Below, in pieces: positions 6,928-17,887 of a stretch of DNA of 64,000 nt. This DNA comes from JAVVHH01 sp965199585 (GTDB lineage Bacteria; Pseudomonadota; Alphaproteobacteria; Acetobacterales; Acetobacteraceae): positions 1,240,001 through 1,304,000 of the forward strand of contig CBDASI010000002.1 of the NCBI GenBank assembly GCA_965199585.1, given 5' to 3'. Within the stretch, counting starts at the first letter, position 1. Every line of letters begins with the position of its first letter. The translations under genes and the position numbers were made by a program. The notes below the pieces were generated by a model. That model saw only the letters and a list, made by a program, of their open reading frames with translations, was not told the origin of the DNA and did not search any database.

Positions 6928-9156
6928 TTACAGGAACGACACCGGGTCGACGTCCACGTCGATCCGTGCCGTCCCTGTTGCCCGCACGTGGGTCAGCCAT
7001 TCCCGTAGGATCGGCTGCACTGCCACGTCCCGCCGGGTCTTGAGCAGCAATCGCCGCCGATGCCGCCCGCGCAGGATTGCGAACGGTGCCGGGGCCGGCC
7101 CCAACACCGTCACTCCATCGCCGCGCGGTGCCGTCCGCCCCACGTCGCGCGCCAGCTCGTCGGCGGCTACGGCGGTATCGGCGCTGATGATCAGCGCCGC
7201 CAGCCGCCCATAGGGTGGCCACCCGCCGGGCCGACGAATCTCCGCCTCCGTGGCCATGAACCCGGCCAGGTCGCCCTCGATCAGCGCCTGCATCACCGGA
7301 TGCTCCGGGCTGAATGTCTGAAGCAGCACCCGACCCGGCGCCTCCGCCCGCCCGGCACGTCCCGCCACCTGGTGCAGCAACTGCACCGTCCGCTCCGCCG
7401 CCCGCAGATCGCCGCCCGCCAGTCCGAGATCGGCATCCACCACCCCCACCAGCGTCAGATGCGGGAAATGCCACCCCTTGGCGACGATTTGCGTCCCGAT
7501 GATCAGGTCCACCTCGCGCTGTTCGATTCGGTGCGCCGCTTCCGCTGCCGCGTTCGGCCCCGTCAGCGTGTCGCTCGCCATCACCAGCCGCCGCGCGTCC
7601 GGAAACACCGCCTCCGCCTCCTCGGTGATCCGCTCCACACCGGGCCCGATCGGCACCAGGCTGTGCTCCGCCGCGCAACTCGGGCAGGTCGGCGGGATTG
7701 GCTCGGTATGCCCGCAATGGTGACACGTCAGCGCCCGCCGCGCCCGATGCTCGACCAACCACGCCGTGCAGTTCGGGCATTGCATCCGATGCCCGCAGGT
7801 CCGGCACAGCGTCAGCGGCGCATAGCCCCGCCGGTTCAGGAACAGCATCGCCTGCTCCCCACGCGCGAACGTCTCCTCGACCGCCGCGATCAGCCGCGGC
7901 GACAGGAACCGTCCTCGCTCCGGCGGAAACTCCCGCAGGTCGATCGCCTCCACCGCCGGCAGGCTCGCCCCACCATGTCGCGCCGCGAGCGTCACCTGCC
8001 GATATCGCCCGGCCTCGACGTTCGCCAGCGTCTCGAGGCTCGGCGTCGCCGACACCAGCACCGCCGGCGCGTCGCTCAGCCGCGCCCGCACCACCGCCAT
8101 GTCGCGGGCGTGATACACCACGCCGTCTTCCTGCTTGAACGCCGTCTCGTGCTCCTCGTCGACCACGATCAGCCCGAGATCCGGGAACGGCAGGAACAGC
8201 GCCGACCGCGCCCCCACCACCACCGGCGCCAGCCCCTCCGCCACCGCCCGCCACGTCACCCGCCGCGTCCGCGATCCCAGATCCGAGTGCCACACGGCCG
8301 GCGCCACCCCGAACCGCCGCTCGAACCGCTCGAGCCACTGTGACGACAGCGCGATCTCCGGCAGCAGCACCAGCGCCTGCCGCCCCGCCTCGAGACACGC
8401 CGCCACCCCTTCGAAATAGACCTCCGTCTTGCCGGACCCGGTTACCCCGTCCAGCAGCGTCACCCCGAACGTCCGCGCCGTTACCGCCTCCCGCAGTGAG
8501 AGCCCGGCCGCAGCCTGATCCTCGGACAGCACCGGCCCCACCCGCGCCGTGTCCGGCCGTTCGAACGGCGCCCGCGACAGCAGCAGCGCCGGCTCCAGCA
8601 GCCCGGCTTGCCCCATCCCGCGTACCACCCCGGCGCTCACCCCGGCCGCCCGCGCCAGATCGCTCGTCGTCCGCGCCACCCCGTCCGCCAACGCCGCCGC
8701 TACCTTCGCCCGCGCCACTGTCGCGCCTTTGGCGCGCCCTGTTAACGCGGTGGCGCCGGGCTTTAACCGCCACCCGACCGGTGGCGTCTCCGGCAGCATC
8801 GCCGGGATCCGCAGCGCCATCGCCAGCACCTCGCCCGGCATCGCCAACGTGTAGGCCGCGACCCAGTCGACGAATTTCCGCAACGCCGCCGGCATCGGCA
8901 GCACGTCCAGCACCGCCGTGATCGGCCTCAGCTTGTTGTCGCCCACCCCGTTATCGGCCTCACCGTCCCACACGATGCCGACCTCCTCGCGCCGGTTGAG
9001 CGGCACCATGACCACGTCCCCCGGCGCCGGCTCCTGCCCGGGCGCCACGGCATAGTCGAACGGCCCGCGGAACGGCCGCGGGAGCAGAACGGGAACACGC
9101 TTTCGGGTCGGCGCCTCGAAGAGTAGGCTCGGTTCATCCGAGCGGAGAGAAACCAT
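6928..9156 (-). CDS. priA: Primosomal replication-restart helicase PriA
   Basis: The 742-residue protein has the expected architecture. An N-terminal DNA-binding domain (RVPVLLPRPFRGPFDYAV, VMVPLNRREEVGIVW) is followed by helicase motifs including Walker A DGVTGSGKTEVYFE and the DEEH box. Four paired cysteines (CRTCGHRMQCPNC, CHHCGH, CPSC) bind zinc between the RecA-like lobes. The C-terminal lobe has GTQIVAKGWHFPHLTLVGVV. PriA reloads DnaB at stalled forks. The ATG at 9156 is chosen over an upstream one at 9249 because the latter would overlap the divergent DUF484 gene and is low complexity. Confidence 0.95.
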   Translation of the reverse strand: MVSLRSDEPSLLFEAPTRKRVPVLLPRPFRGPFDYAVAPGQEPAPGDVVMVPLNRREEVGIVWDGEADNGVGDNKLRPITAVLDVLPMPAALRKFVDWVAAYTLAMPGEVLAMALRIPAMLPETPPVGWRLKPGATALTGRAKGATVARAKVAAALADGVARTTSDLARAAGVSAGVVRGMGQAGLLEPALLLSRAPFERPDTARVGPVLSEDQAAAGLSLREAVTARTFGVTLLDGVTGSGKTEVYFEGVAACLEAGRQALVLLPEIALSSQWLERFERRFGVAPAVWHSDLGSRTRRVTWRAVAEGLAPVVVGARSALFLPFPDLGLIVVDEEHETAFKQEDGVVYHARDMAVVRARLSDAPAVLVSATPSLETLANVEAGRYRQVTLAARHGGASLPAVEAIDLREFPPERGRFLSPRLIAAVEETFARGEQAMLFLNRRGYAPLTLCRTCGHRMQCPNCTAWLVEHRARRALTCHHCGHTEPIPPTCPSCAAEHSLVPIGPGVERITEEAEAVFPDARRLVMASDTLTGPNAAAEAAHRIEQREVDLIIGTQIVAKGWHFPHLTLVGVVDADLGLAGGDLRAAERTVQLLHQVAGRAGRAEAPGRVLLQTFSPEHPVMQALIEGDLAGFMATEAEIRRPGGWPPYGRLAALIISADTAVAADELARDVGRTAPRGDGVTVLGPAPAPFAILRGRHRRRLLLKTRRDVAVQPILREWLTHVRATGTARIDVDVDPVSFL

Positions 9157-9184
9157 AATCCTGGATGACGCAGCGCAGGCACGA

Positions 9185-9802
9185 TTGCAACGGGAGGCGC
9201 AAGCCGCCACCGATGATGGCCGCTCGATCGCTGCGTTCCTCCGCTCCAATCCTGGCTGGCTCGCCGCGCATCCCGAGCTCTATGCCGTGCTCGACCCGCC
9301 CCGCCGGCTGCACGGCGAAGCCATGGCTGACCACATGGCCGCCATGCTCGACCAGGCCCGCCGCCACGGGACCGACGCCGCCGCCGGCCGCCGCGCGGTG
9401 GAAAACTTCACCGCCCTGGTGCAAGACGCTGTGCTCGCCCTTATGCGCGCGCCCGACCCGGTCTGGTGCCTCCACAACGACCTGCCGCTGCTGCTCCGCG
9501 TCGAAAGCGTCCGCCTCTCCGCCGAGTCCGACCTCGCCGGCGCCGCCCCGATCCCGCGCGGCAGCGTCGACGCCGTGCTCGGCCAGCGCGACGCCGTCGT
9601 GCGCGATGCCGGTCCCGACCGCACGCTGCACGGCGAGGCCGGGCCGCTCACCATGCGCGAGGCCCTCGTCCGCGTCCCGCTCGCCGCTGCCCCGGCGCTG
9701 CTCGCCATCGCCGTCCGCACTCACGCCGGCCTCGACGGCGCCGCCACGCCCGCACTTACCTTTCTCGGCCGCGCCGCCGCCGCCGCGCTGGACCGTCAGT
9801 GA
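9185..9802 (+). CDS. DUF484 family protein
   Basis: This is a roughly 205-residue protein of the DUF484 family. The diagnostic segment is IAAFLRSNPGWLAAHPELYA, followed by a GAF-like fold in the rest. The family is of unknown function and is typically encoded immediately upstream of xerC, as it is here (7-base gap). The start is a TTG at 9185; a CTG at 9161 is also in frame and would add eight residues, and no ATG is available. It is divergent from priA across 28 bases. Confidence 0.85.
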   Translation: MQREAQAATDDGRSIAAFLRSNPGWLAAHPELYAVLDPPRRLHGEAMADHMAAMLDQARRHGTDAAAGRRAVENFTALVQDAVLALMRAPDPVWCLHNDLPLLLRVESVRLSAESDLAGAAPIPRGSVDAVLGQRDAVVRDAGPDRTLHGEAGPLTMREALVRVPLAAAPALLAIAVRTHAGLDGAATPALTFLGRAAAAALDRQ

Positions 9803-9809
9803 ACCCGTC

Positions 9810-10721
9810 ATGACCGGCCTCGACGCCGTCCGCGCCTACCTCGACTGGCTGCTGCGCGAGCGCCGTTCCGCGCCGCTGACCGTCGCCGCCTATCAGACCG
9901 ACCTCGCCGGCTTCCTCGGTTTCCTCACCAACCATCTCGGCCACGAGCCGACTGTGGCGGATCTCGCGACCCTCGGTCAGCCCGACCTTCGCGCCTGGCT
10001 CGCCGCCCAAGCCGGCACTGGCACCACCAACGCCACTCGTGCCCGCCATCTCTCCGCGGTCCGCAGCCTGTTCGACTACCTCGCCCGCCATCACGGCATC
10101 ACCAACCCGGCGCCCTCATTGCTGGGTCGCCCACGCATTCGCCCGCCAGTCCCGCGCGCGCTGACTCCGGCGCAGGCCACCACGCTGGTGGAGGGCATCG
10201 GCGCCGAACACGCCGACCCGCGCTGGCAAGCCCGCGACACCGCCCTGTTCACCTTGCTGTATGGCGCCGGCTTGCGCATCGCTGAAGCGCTCGCCTTGAA
10301 CGTCGGCGCCGTCGGCACGGCCTCTCCCAGCCTCCGCGTGTTGGGAAAGGGCAGCAAGGAACGCATCGTCCCCCTCTTGCCCGTCATCTGCGAAGCGTTG
10401 ACCGTTTGGCGCGCCCTGCATCCATTGAACGATAACGAAGCGCCGCTCTTCATTGGCGCCCGCGGCGCCCGCCTCGACCCGGCCGTGGCCCGCAAAACGA
10501 TGCGCGACTACCGTCGGGGCGCCGGGCTGCCAGAGCACGCCTCACCGCATGCCCTACGGCATAGTTTCGCAACGCATCTTTTAGGGGCGGGCGCCGATCT
10601 GCGGTCAATTCAAGAATTGCTGGGTCACGCGAGCCTGTCGACGACCCAGCGATATACCTCGGTCGACGCCGCCGGGCTCCGCGATGTTTGGTCGCGCACC
10701 CATCCGCTGGCGAACGGGTAG
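9810..10721 (+). CDS. xerC: Tyrosine recombinase XerC
   Basis: The protein is 303 residues. The N-terminal SAM-like core-binding domain (YLDWLLRERRSAPLTVAAYQ) is followed by the catalytic domain. The catalytic residues are visible: Arg in YGAGLRIAEAL, Lys in GKGSKERIVPL, His-x-x-Arg in HALRHSFATHLLG, His in LGHASLSTTQ and the nucleophile Tyr in QRYTSV. XerC with XerD resolves chromosome dimers at dif. The size and the DUF484 neighbour favour housekeeping XerC over a mobile-element integrase. The ATG follows the DUF484 stop by seven bases. Confidence 0.93.
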   Translation: MTGLDAVRAYLDWLLRERRSAPLTVAAYQTDLAGFLGFLTNHLGHEPTVADLATLGQPDLRAWLAAQAGTGTTNATRARHLSAVRSLFDYLARHHGITNPAPSLLGRPRIRPPVPRALTPAQATTLVEGIGAEHADPRWQARDTALFTLLYGAGLRIAEALALNVGAVGTASPSLRVLGKGSKERIVPLLPVICEALTVWRALHPLNDNEAPLFIGARGARLDPAVARKTMRDYRRGAGLPEHASPHALRHSFATHLLGAGADLRSIQELLGHASLSTTQRYTSVDAAGLRDVWSRTHPLANG

Positions 10722-10739
10722 CGCGGCCTCCAGCCCGGG

Positions 10740-10934
10740 TTACTTGTCTCCGGCGGGCTCGACGCTGGTGTTCTCGGCTTCTTCCAGATCCTGCACGACC
10801 TCGTCGATCGCTGAGGGATCGAGCTTCTTGGCCTCTGCGATCAGCTTCTCCGCCTCCTTGCGGTCGCCTTCCTCCATCGCGTCGAGCGCCTGCTCCGTCA
10901 AATCCACTGCCTTATCGTGCTTGTCTTCCGACAT
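10740..10934 (-). CDS. Small acidic hypothetical protein
   Basis: This 64-residue, highly charged, probably all-helical protein is rich in Glu, Asp and Lys: AVDLTEQALDAMEEGD and KEAEKLIAEAKKLDPSAI resemble one pair of tetratricopeptide-type helices. There is no signal peptide, membrane span or cysteine. A purine-rich ribosome-binding site (GGAGAG on the minus strand) precedes the ATG. It is convergent with xerC and 47 bases beyond the pdxJ stop. I do not recognise a function. Codon usage with G/C at third positions supports a real gene. Confidence 0.7.
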   Translation of the reverse strand: MSEDKHDKAVDLTEQALDAMEEGDRKEAEKLIAEAKKLDPSAIDEVVQDLEEAENTSVEPAGDK

Positions 10935-10981
10935 CGCGCTCTCCTCGCTATGGGACTACAGCGCTCGGGGCTCGGCCGAGT

Positions 10982-11695
10982 TCAGTCCCGCGCTGCCTTG
11001 ATCAACGCACGCATTCGTTTGACCACGCCGGGTAGCCCGTCCATCAGCGCCTGACCCATCAGAAAATGCCCGATGTTCAGCTCCTCGACCTCGGGCATGG
11101 CGGCGATCGGCAGCACGTTCGCGTAGGTCAGCCCATGTCCGGCATGGCATTCGAGTCCGAGCCGCACGAGCTGCGCCGCCCCGGCCCGCAGCCGCTCCAA
11201 CTCACCGTCGTGTCCTTCGGCATAGCCGCCCGTATGCAGCTCGACCACCTCGGCGCCCAACCGCGCGGCCGCATCGAGCTGCGCGGGATCGGGCGCCAGG
11301 AACAGCGAGACGCGGATGCCGGCCTCTTTCAGCGCCGCGATCTTCGGCCCGAGCGAAGCCGCCTGGCCCAGCGCATCCAGCCCGCCCTCGGTCGTCACTT
11401 CCTCGCGCCGCTCCGGCACGATGCAACATGCGGCCGGGCGCAGCCGCAGCGCGATGGCGATCATCTCGTCGGTGGCCGCCATCTCGAAATTCAGCCGGAT
11501 CACCGGCGACGACGCCAGCCGTTCGAGGTCCCCGTCCCGCACGTGCCGCCGGTCCTCGCGCAGATGCGCCGTAATGCCATCCGCCCCGGCCCCGACCGCC
11601 ACCAACGCCGCCGCGAACGGATCCGGATGCGCGCCACCACGCGCATTCCGCACCGTGGCGACATGATCGATGTTCACACCCAAACGCGCCGTCAT
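10982..11695 (-). CDS. pdxJ: Pyridoxine 5'-phosphate synthase PdxJ
   Basis: The 237-residue protein is full length for PdxJ. It opens with RLGVNIDHVATVRNARGG, the phosphate/substrate-binding strand, and contains DGITAHLREDRRHV, NFEMAATDEM, VPERREEVTTEGG, ELHTGGYA and GHGLTYANV, all conserved in the TIM-barrel enzyme. It condenses 1-deoxyxylulose 5-phosphate with 3-amino-2-oxopropyl phosphate in the DXP-dependent vitamin B6 pathway. It lies downstream of the OsmC-like gene with a 22-base gap, in the same direction as the lpd-suc cluster. Confidence 0.97.
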   Translation of the reverse strand: MTARLGVNIDHVATVRNARGGAHPDPFAAALVAVGAGADGITAHLREDRRHVRDGDLERLASSPVIRLNFEMAATDEMIAIALRLRPAACCIVPERREEVTTEGGLDALGQAASLGPKIAALKEAGIRVSLFLAPDPAQLDAAARLGAEVVELHTGGYAEGHDGELERLRAGAAQLVRLGLECHAGHGLTYANVLPIAAMPEVEELNIGHFLMGQALMDGLPGVVKRMRALIKAARD

Positions 11696-11717
11696 GAGAT
11701 CGCTCCGATAATCCGCG

Positions 11718-12200
11718 TCAGACGCCTAGGAAGACGGGCTCGTGCCGGATCGGGAAATTGACCGAGTTGGCGATGAAGCACTTCGCCTGCGCCTCGCCGT
11801 GCAGCGCCCGTGCCCGCCCCAGATCCGACCCGGCCTGCAACGTGATCTCCGGTTGCAGGATCACCTGGCTGAACCGGCCCCCGCCATCGCCGTCCTCGAT
11901 CATCACCCCCTCGGCAATGTCGTGATACGTCTCGACCACGATCCCCGCCACGCAGCATAGGTGCAGGTACCACAGCATATGGCACGAGGAGAGCGAGGCG
12001 ACGAGCATCTCCTCGGGATTGTAGCGCGCGGGGTCGCCGAGGAACTCGGGATCCGACGACCCTGGGATCACCGGTTTGCCGCGCACCGCGATGTCGTGCG
12101 CCCGCGTGTAGGCACGGTAGCTACTGGTGCCCGAACCGGAATTTCCGGTCCAGGTCACGCTGACGGCGTAGCTATGTTCCTTGGCCGCTTTGAACGCCAT
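11718..12200 (-). CDS. OsmC family peroxiredoxin-like protein
   Basis: The 160-residue OsmC/Ohr-fold protein carries the two redox cysteines in SLSSCHMLWYLHL and AKCFIANSVNFPI. Other family signatures are DPARYNPEEMLVASL and the C-terminal NSVNFP. Members reduce organic hydroperoxides, often with lipoylated dihydrolipoamide partners as the electron source, which makes its place ten bases downstream of lpd suggestive (inference). The ATG at 12200 is preferred over one at 12266, which lies inside lpd and lacks conserved sequence. Confidence 0.88.
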   Translation of the reverse strand: MAFKAAKEHSYAVSVTWTGNSGSGTSSYRAYTRAHDIAVRGKPVIPGSSDPEFLGDPARYNPEEMLVASLSSCHMLWYLHLCCVAGIVVETYHDIAEGVMIEDGDGGGRFSQVILQPEITLQAGSDLGRARALHGEAQAKCFIANSVNFPIRHEPVFLGV

Positions 12201-12210
12201 GAACCCGCCT

Positions 12211-13602
<1,392 letters not shown>

Positions 13603-13605
13603 GGC

Positions 13606-14877
13606 TCAGAGTCCCAGCAACAGGCGCCGCGGATCCTCGACACCTTCTTTCACGCGCACCAGGAACGACACGGCCTCCTTCCCATCGACGATGCGATGGT
13701 CGTAGGACAGAGCCAAGTACATCATCGGCCGGATCTCGACCTTGCCGCCGATCGCCATCGGCCGGTCCTGGATCTTGTGCATGCCCAGGATGCCGGATTG
13801 CGGCGCGTTCAGGATCGGCGTGCTCATCAAGCTGCCGTACACGCCGCCATTGCTGATGGTGAACGTGCCGCCCGAAAGCTCGTCGAGCTTGAGTTGGCCA
13901 TCGCGCGCCCGCTTGCCGAAATCGTTGATCGACTTCTCGATCTGCACGAAGCTCATCTCGTCCGCATGGCGCACCACCGGCACGACCAGCCCGTTAGCGC
14001 CGCCGACCGCGACACCCATGTGGACGAAGTTCTTGTAGACGATGTCATCGCCGTCGATCTCGGCGTTGACCGCCGGATACTCCTTCAGCGCGGCGACGCA
14101 GGCCCGCACGAAGATCGACATGAAGCCCAGCCGGACCCCGCCATTCTTCTTCTCGAATGCATCCTTGTATTCGGACCGCAACGCCATCGCCGCCGTCATG
14201 TCGACCTCGTTGAACGTGGTCAGCATCGCCGCCGCGTTCTGGGCCTCCTTCAACCGCTGCGCGATCGTGCGCCGCAGCCGGGTCATCTTGACCCGCTCCT
14301 CTCCCTCGATCAGCGCGCGTGGCGCCCGCGCGGCCGGCGTGCTGGCAACCGCGGCAGCGGGACGCGACAGGAAGTCGAGCACGTCACCCTTGGTGATGCG
14401 GCCGTCCTTGCCGGTGCCGTCGAGCTGCGTCTGCTGGACGCCACGCTCCTGCATCATCTTGGCAGCCGAGGGCATCGGCTCATGCGAGCCAGCCGAGGCC
14501 GGCGCAGCCACGGCCGGAGCAGCGGCCGGCTTCGGTGCCTCGACCGTCGCAGGGCGCGACACCGGGCCACGCGGCGCCGGCGGCGCATTGACGCCGGACG
14601 CTGGATTGGCGGCCGGTGCGGGCTCCTTCGTCTTGCCCGCGCCCTCCTCGACGGTCCCGAGCACCGCACCGACTTCGACCTCGGCGCCTTCCTCGGCCTG
14701 GATCGCACCGAGCACACCGGCTTGCGGCGCTGGAACCTCGACGGTCACCTTGTCGGTTTCCAGCTCCACCAGCGGCTCGTCCGCCGTGACGGTCTCGCCA
14801 GCCTTCTTCAGCCAACGCGCCACCGTCGCCGTGCTGACGCTCTCGCCTAGCGTCGGGACCTTGATATCGATGCCCAT
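13606..14877 (-). CDS. sucB: 2-oxoglutarate dehydrogenase E2, dihydrolipoyl succinyltransferase
   Basis: The 423-residue protein has three parts. One N-terminal lipoyl domain has its modified Lys in VELETDKVTVEV. An Ala/Pro linker leads to a peripheral-subunit-binding domain (PSAAKMMQERGV, GKDGRITKGDVLDFL). The C-terminal catalytic domain has SYDHRIVDGKEAV. It transfers the succinyl group to CoA in the TCA cycle. The ATG at 14877 is chosen because the frame upstream of it reads through a hairpin and lacks homology. It lies between sucA and lpd; a strong hairpin sits in the 77-base gap to sucA. Confidence 0.97.
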   Translation of the reverse strand: MGIDIKVPTLGESVSTATVARWLKKAGETVTADEPLVELETDKVTVEVPAPQAGVLGAIQAEEGAEVEVGAVLGTVEEGAGKTKEPAPAANPASGVNAPPAPRGPVSRPATVEAPKPAAAPAVAAPASAGSHEPMPSAAKMMQERGVQQTQLDGTGKDGRITKGDVLDFLSRPAAAVASTPAARAPRALIEGEERVKMTRLRRTIAQRLKEAQNAAAMLTTFNEVDMTAAMALRSEYKDAFEKKNGGVRLGFMSIFVRACVAALKEYPAVNAEIDGDDIVYKNFVHMGVAVGGANGLVVPVVRHADEMSFVQIEKSINDFGKRARDGQLKLDELSGGTFTISNGGVYGSLMSTPILNAPQSGILGMHKIQDRPMAIGGKVEIRPMMYLALSYDHRIVDGKEAVSFLVRVKEGVEDPRRLLLGL

Positions 14878-14926
14878 ATTCGGTTCCGTACTCTTAGAGC
14901 GACTTACAGAGTTGCTCGTTGAAACA

Positions 14927-14956
14927 AATTCGAGCGTCGTGAACGACGCTCGAATT
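14927..14956 (-). terminator. Perfect 14-bp hairpin between sucA and sucB
   Basis: The arms AATTCGAGCGTCGT and ACGACGCTCGAATT are exact reverse complements separated by two bases. In the sucA direction the hairpin overlaps the stop codon and is followed by a T-rich tract (TTTGTTTC). That looks like an intrinsic terminator or attenuator, or an mRNA processing/stability element adjusting E1 against E2 levels. The alternative is a small extragenic palindrome. Confidence 0.65.
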
Positions 14957-17829
14957 AGGAAGTGAGGCCCAGCGCATCCCGCACGAGGGCGGCTTGCTGC
15001 TGCGCATGAACTTTCGCCAAGCCTGTCGCCGGGCTGGCCGCATCGTCGCGGCCAACATAGATCGGCCGGGTTGCCTTGCCGCCCAGCGCCTTCAGCACCT
15101 TCTCGATCCGCCGGTCCACGAAGGTCCACGACCCCATGTTCGCCGGCTCTTCCTGGCACCAGATCACGTCGGCGTTCTTGTAAGGCGCCAGCACGTTCGG
15201 CAGCGTGATCTCCGGGAACGGATAGACCTGCTCGAGCCGCACAATCGCCACGTCGTCCAGCTTCGCCTCACGGCGCGCTTGCAGCAGATCGTAATACACC
15301 TTGCCCGAGCACATCACGACCCGGCGCACCTTGTCCGCCGGCCCGATCGAGTCGGTCTCGTCAATCACCAGCTTGAACGCCGTACCCTCGGCCATGTCCG
15401 CCAACGGACTGACCGCCAGCTTGTGACGCAACAACGATTTCGGCGTCATGATCACCAGCGGCTTGCGGTAGTTTCGCTTCAACTGCCGCCGTAGCGCGTG
15501 GAAGTAGTTCGCCGGCGTCGTGATGTTCGCCACGATCATGTTCCGCTCGGCGCAGAGCTGCAGATATCGCTCCATCCGCGCGCTGCTATGCTCCGGTCCC
15601 TGGCCCTCGTAGCCATGCGGCAGCAACAGCACCAAGCCACTCATCCGCAGCCACTTCGTCTCGCCGCTCGCCAGAAACTGATCGATGATCACCTGCGCGC
15701 CGTTGGCGAAGTCGCCGAACTGCGCCTCCCACAGCACCAAGGTCCGCGGATCGGCCAACGTGTAGCCATACTCGAACCCGAGCACGCCGGCCTCGGACAG
15801 AAGCGAATTGTAGATCTCAATCTTGGCCTGGTCGGGCCGGATGTTGTTCAGCGGAACGTATTCGTTCTGGTTCGTCTGATCGATCAGCACCGCATGGCGC
15901 TGGCTGAACGTGCCCCGCTGGCAGTCCTCGCCCGAAAGCCGCACGCGCGCGCCATCCGTCAGCACGCCGCCGAACGCCAGCGCCTCGCCGGTCGACCAGT
16001 CGATGCCTTGGCCGCTGTCGAACATGGCCCGCTTGGCGTCGAGCTGCCGCGCGATCTTCGAATTCAAGTCGAAGTCGCTCGGCGGCGTATAGAGCGCCCG
16101 CCCGATCTGCTGCAGCTTCTCGTTGTCCAGCGCGGTCGATGTCTCGGTCTTCTCCTCGTCATCGCCGGCTTCCTTGAAGCCGGACCAATGCCCCTCCAGC
16201 CAATCCGCCTTGTTGGGCCGATATGATTGCGCCGCCTGGTAGGCATCCTCCAGCTTGGCCTGGAACCCTTCCCAGATTCCCTTGGACTGCTCGGCCGTGA
16301 CCGAGCCCTCGGCGGCCAGCCGCTCGGCATATTTCACCCGCGTCGTCGGCAGGTCCTTGATCGCGCGATACATGATCGGCTGCGTGAAAGCCGGCTCGTC
16401 GGTCTCGTTATGCCCGTGGCGGCGATAGCACACGATATCGAGCACAATGTCGGTGCCAAACTCCATCCGGAACTCGGCGGCGAACCGCGCCGCGAACATC
16501 ACGGCTTCCGGTTGGTCGCCGTTCACGTGCAGGATGGGGCTTTGGATCGACTTGGCCACATCGGTGCAATACAGCCCTGAATAGGCGTGGGCCGGGACCG
16601 TCGTGAACCCGATTTGGTTGTTGACGATCAGATGGATGGTCCCGCCGGTGCGGTAGCCAATCAACTGACTCATCGCCAGGGTCTCGTAAACAAGGCCCTG
16701 TCCAGCAAACGCGGCATCCCCATGCATCAAGATGCCCATGATCGAGCGCCGCTGCTTCACGTCGCCAGCGGCATCCTGCCGAGCCCGCACCTTGCCGATC
16801 ACCACCGGATCGACGGCCTCAAGATGGGACGGGTTCGGTTGTAGCGAGATGTGGACCATCTGCCCGGCGATCTCGACGTCGGTGCTGGTGCCGAGATGAT
16901 ATTTGACGTCGCCCGAACCTTGGACGCTGTCAGGCTGCGAACTGGCGCCGCCGAACTCGCTGAAACACCGCGGTGAACGGCTTGCGAACGACGTTGACCA
17001 GGGTGTTGAGCCGTCCACGGTGCGGCATGCCGATCGCGATCTCGCTGACACCGGCGACGGCGGCAGTCTCGATAATGGCGTGCAGCGCCGGGATTGTGAT
17101 CTCGCCGCCCTCGAGGCCGAACCGCTTCGTGCCGACGTAACGCCGCTGGCAGAACGCCTCGAAACCCTCGGCCTCCGTCAGCTGGGTGAGCAACTCGGTC
17201 TTCTTCGCGACATCGAGTCCCTGGGTCCATGGCGCTCCCTCGATCCGGCGCTGAATCCAGGTCTTCTGTTCCGGGTTTTGGATGTGCATGAACTCAACGC
17301 CGATGGCGCCGCAATAACTCGCCCGGACAATATCTAGGATCTCGTTGATGGACGCGGACTCACGGCCGAGCACGCCGTCGATGAAGATGGCGCGATCGCG
17401 GTCGCCAGGCCCGAACCCGTAGGTTGCCGGGTCCAACTCGGCGTGGGAGACCGGCACCTGCAGCCCGAGCGGGTCGAGCTGCGCTTCGAGGTGGCCGCGT
17501 ACTCGATAAGCGCGGATCATCATCAGGGCGCGCAGGCTATCGAGCGCGGCGGCCCGCACCTGTTCCGGACTGGCTCCGCCAGCCGTGGTGCTTTTCGTGG
17601 CCGGCTTTGCCGCCGGCTCGGGATCGCCGATTTCAAACTTCCTTGGCGCCCACGACGCCCCGCTGGCATCCTCGAGCACGCCGCGGGCTTCGTCGTTCAG
17701 CAGGCTGAACAGCTCGGCGAAGCTGGAGTCGACGCTGGCCGGGTTGCTGACCCAACGGGCGTACATGTCCGCCATGTATGGAGCGTTCGCACCGTTGAGG
17801 ACCGAGGCTAGAGCGTCGACGCCAGGCAT
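14955..17829 (-). CDS. sucA: 2-oxoglutarate dehydrogenase E1, frameshifted as given
   Basis: The gene would encode about 957 residues but reads in two frames. The first 290 or so codons (ATG at 17829, RBS AAGGAAG) give MYARWVSNPASVDSSFAELF, FGPGDRDRAIF, EFMHIQNPEQKTW and GMPHRGRLNTLVNVV. The rest begins SEFGGASSQPDSVQGSGDVK and runs through CYRRHGHNETDEPAFTQP to the C-terminus. The break is at 16963-16965, where three A's (TTT on the coding strand) replace the two expected after the codons for FTAV; removing one restores V-F-S-E-F-G-G. E1 is the thiamine diphosphate decarboxylase of the complex. The cause is a one-base sequencing error, a real mutation, or less likely recoding. Confidence 0.93.
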
Positions 17830-17871
17830 ACTAACTTCCTTCTAGATGCGCCGGAGCATAACCCGGCACTC

Positions 17872-17887
17872 CTTACATAAGTGTAAG
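17872..17887. promoter_or_regulatory. Palindrome upstream of sucA
   Basis: CTTACA and TGTAAG form a perfect 6-bp inverted repeat around TAAG, about 43 bases upstream of the sucA ATG and beyond the mdh stop. It could be an operator or a short hairpin in the leader. No regulator can be named. Confidence 0.3.

Noticed and set aside
6815..8773. 652-codon minus-strand open frame overlapping priA
   Set aside because: Same strand but another frame of priA, with Gly/Arg/Ala repeats and no motif; priA is unmistakable.
9810..10721. Phage or element integrase
   Set aside because: The recombinase has the size, motifs and DUF484 neighbour of housekeeping XerC and is not near the tRNA-Lys scar.
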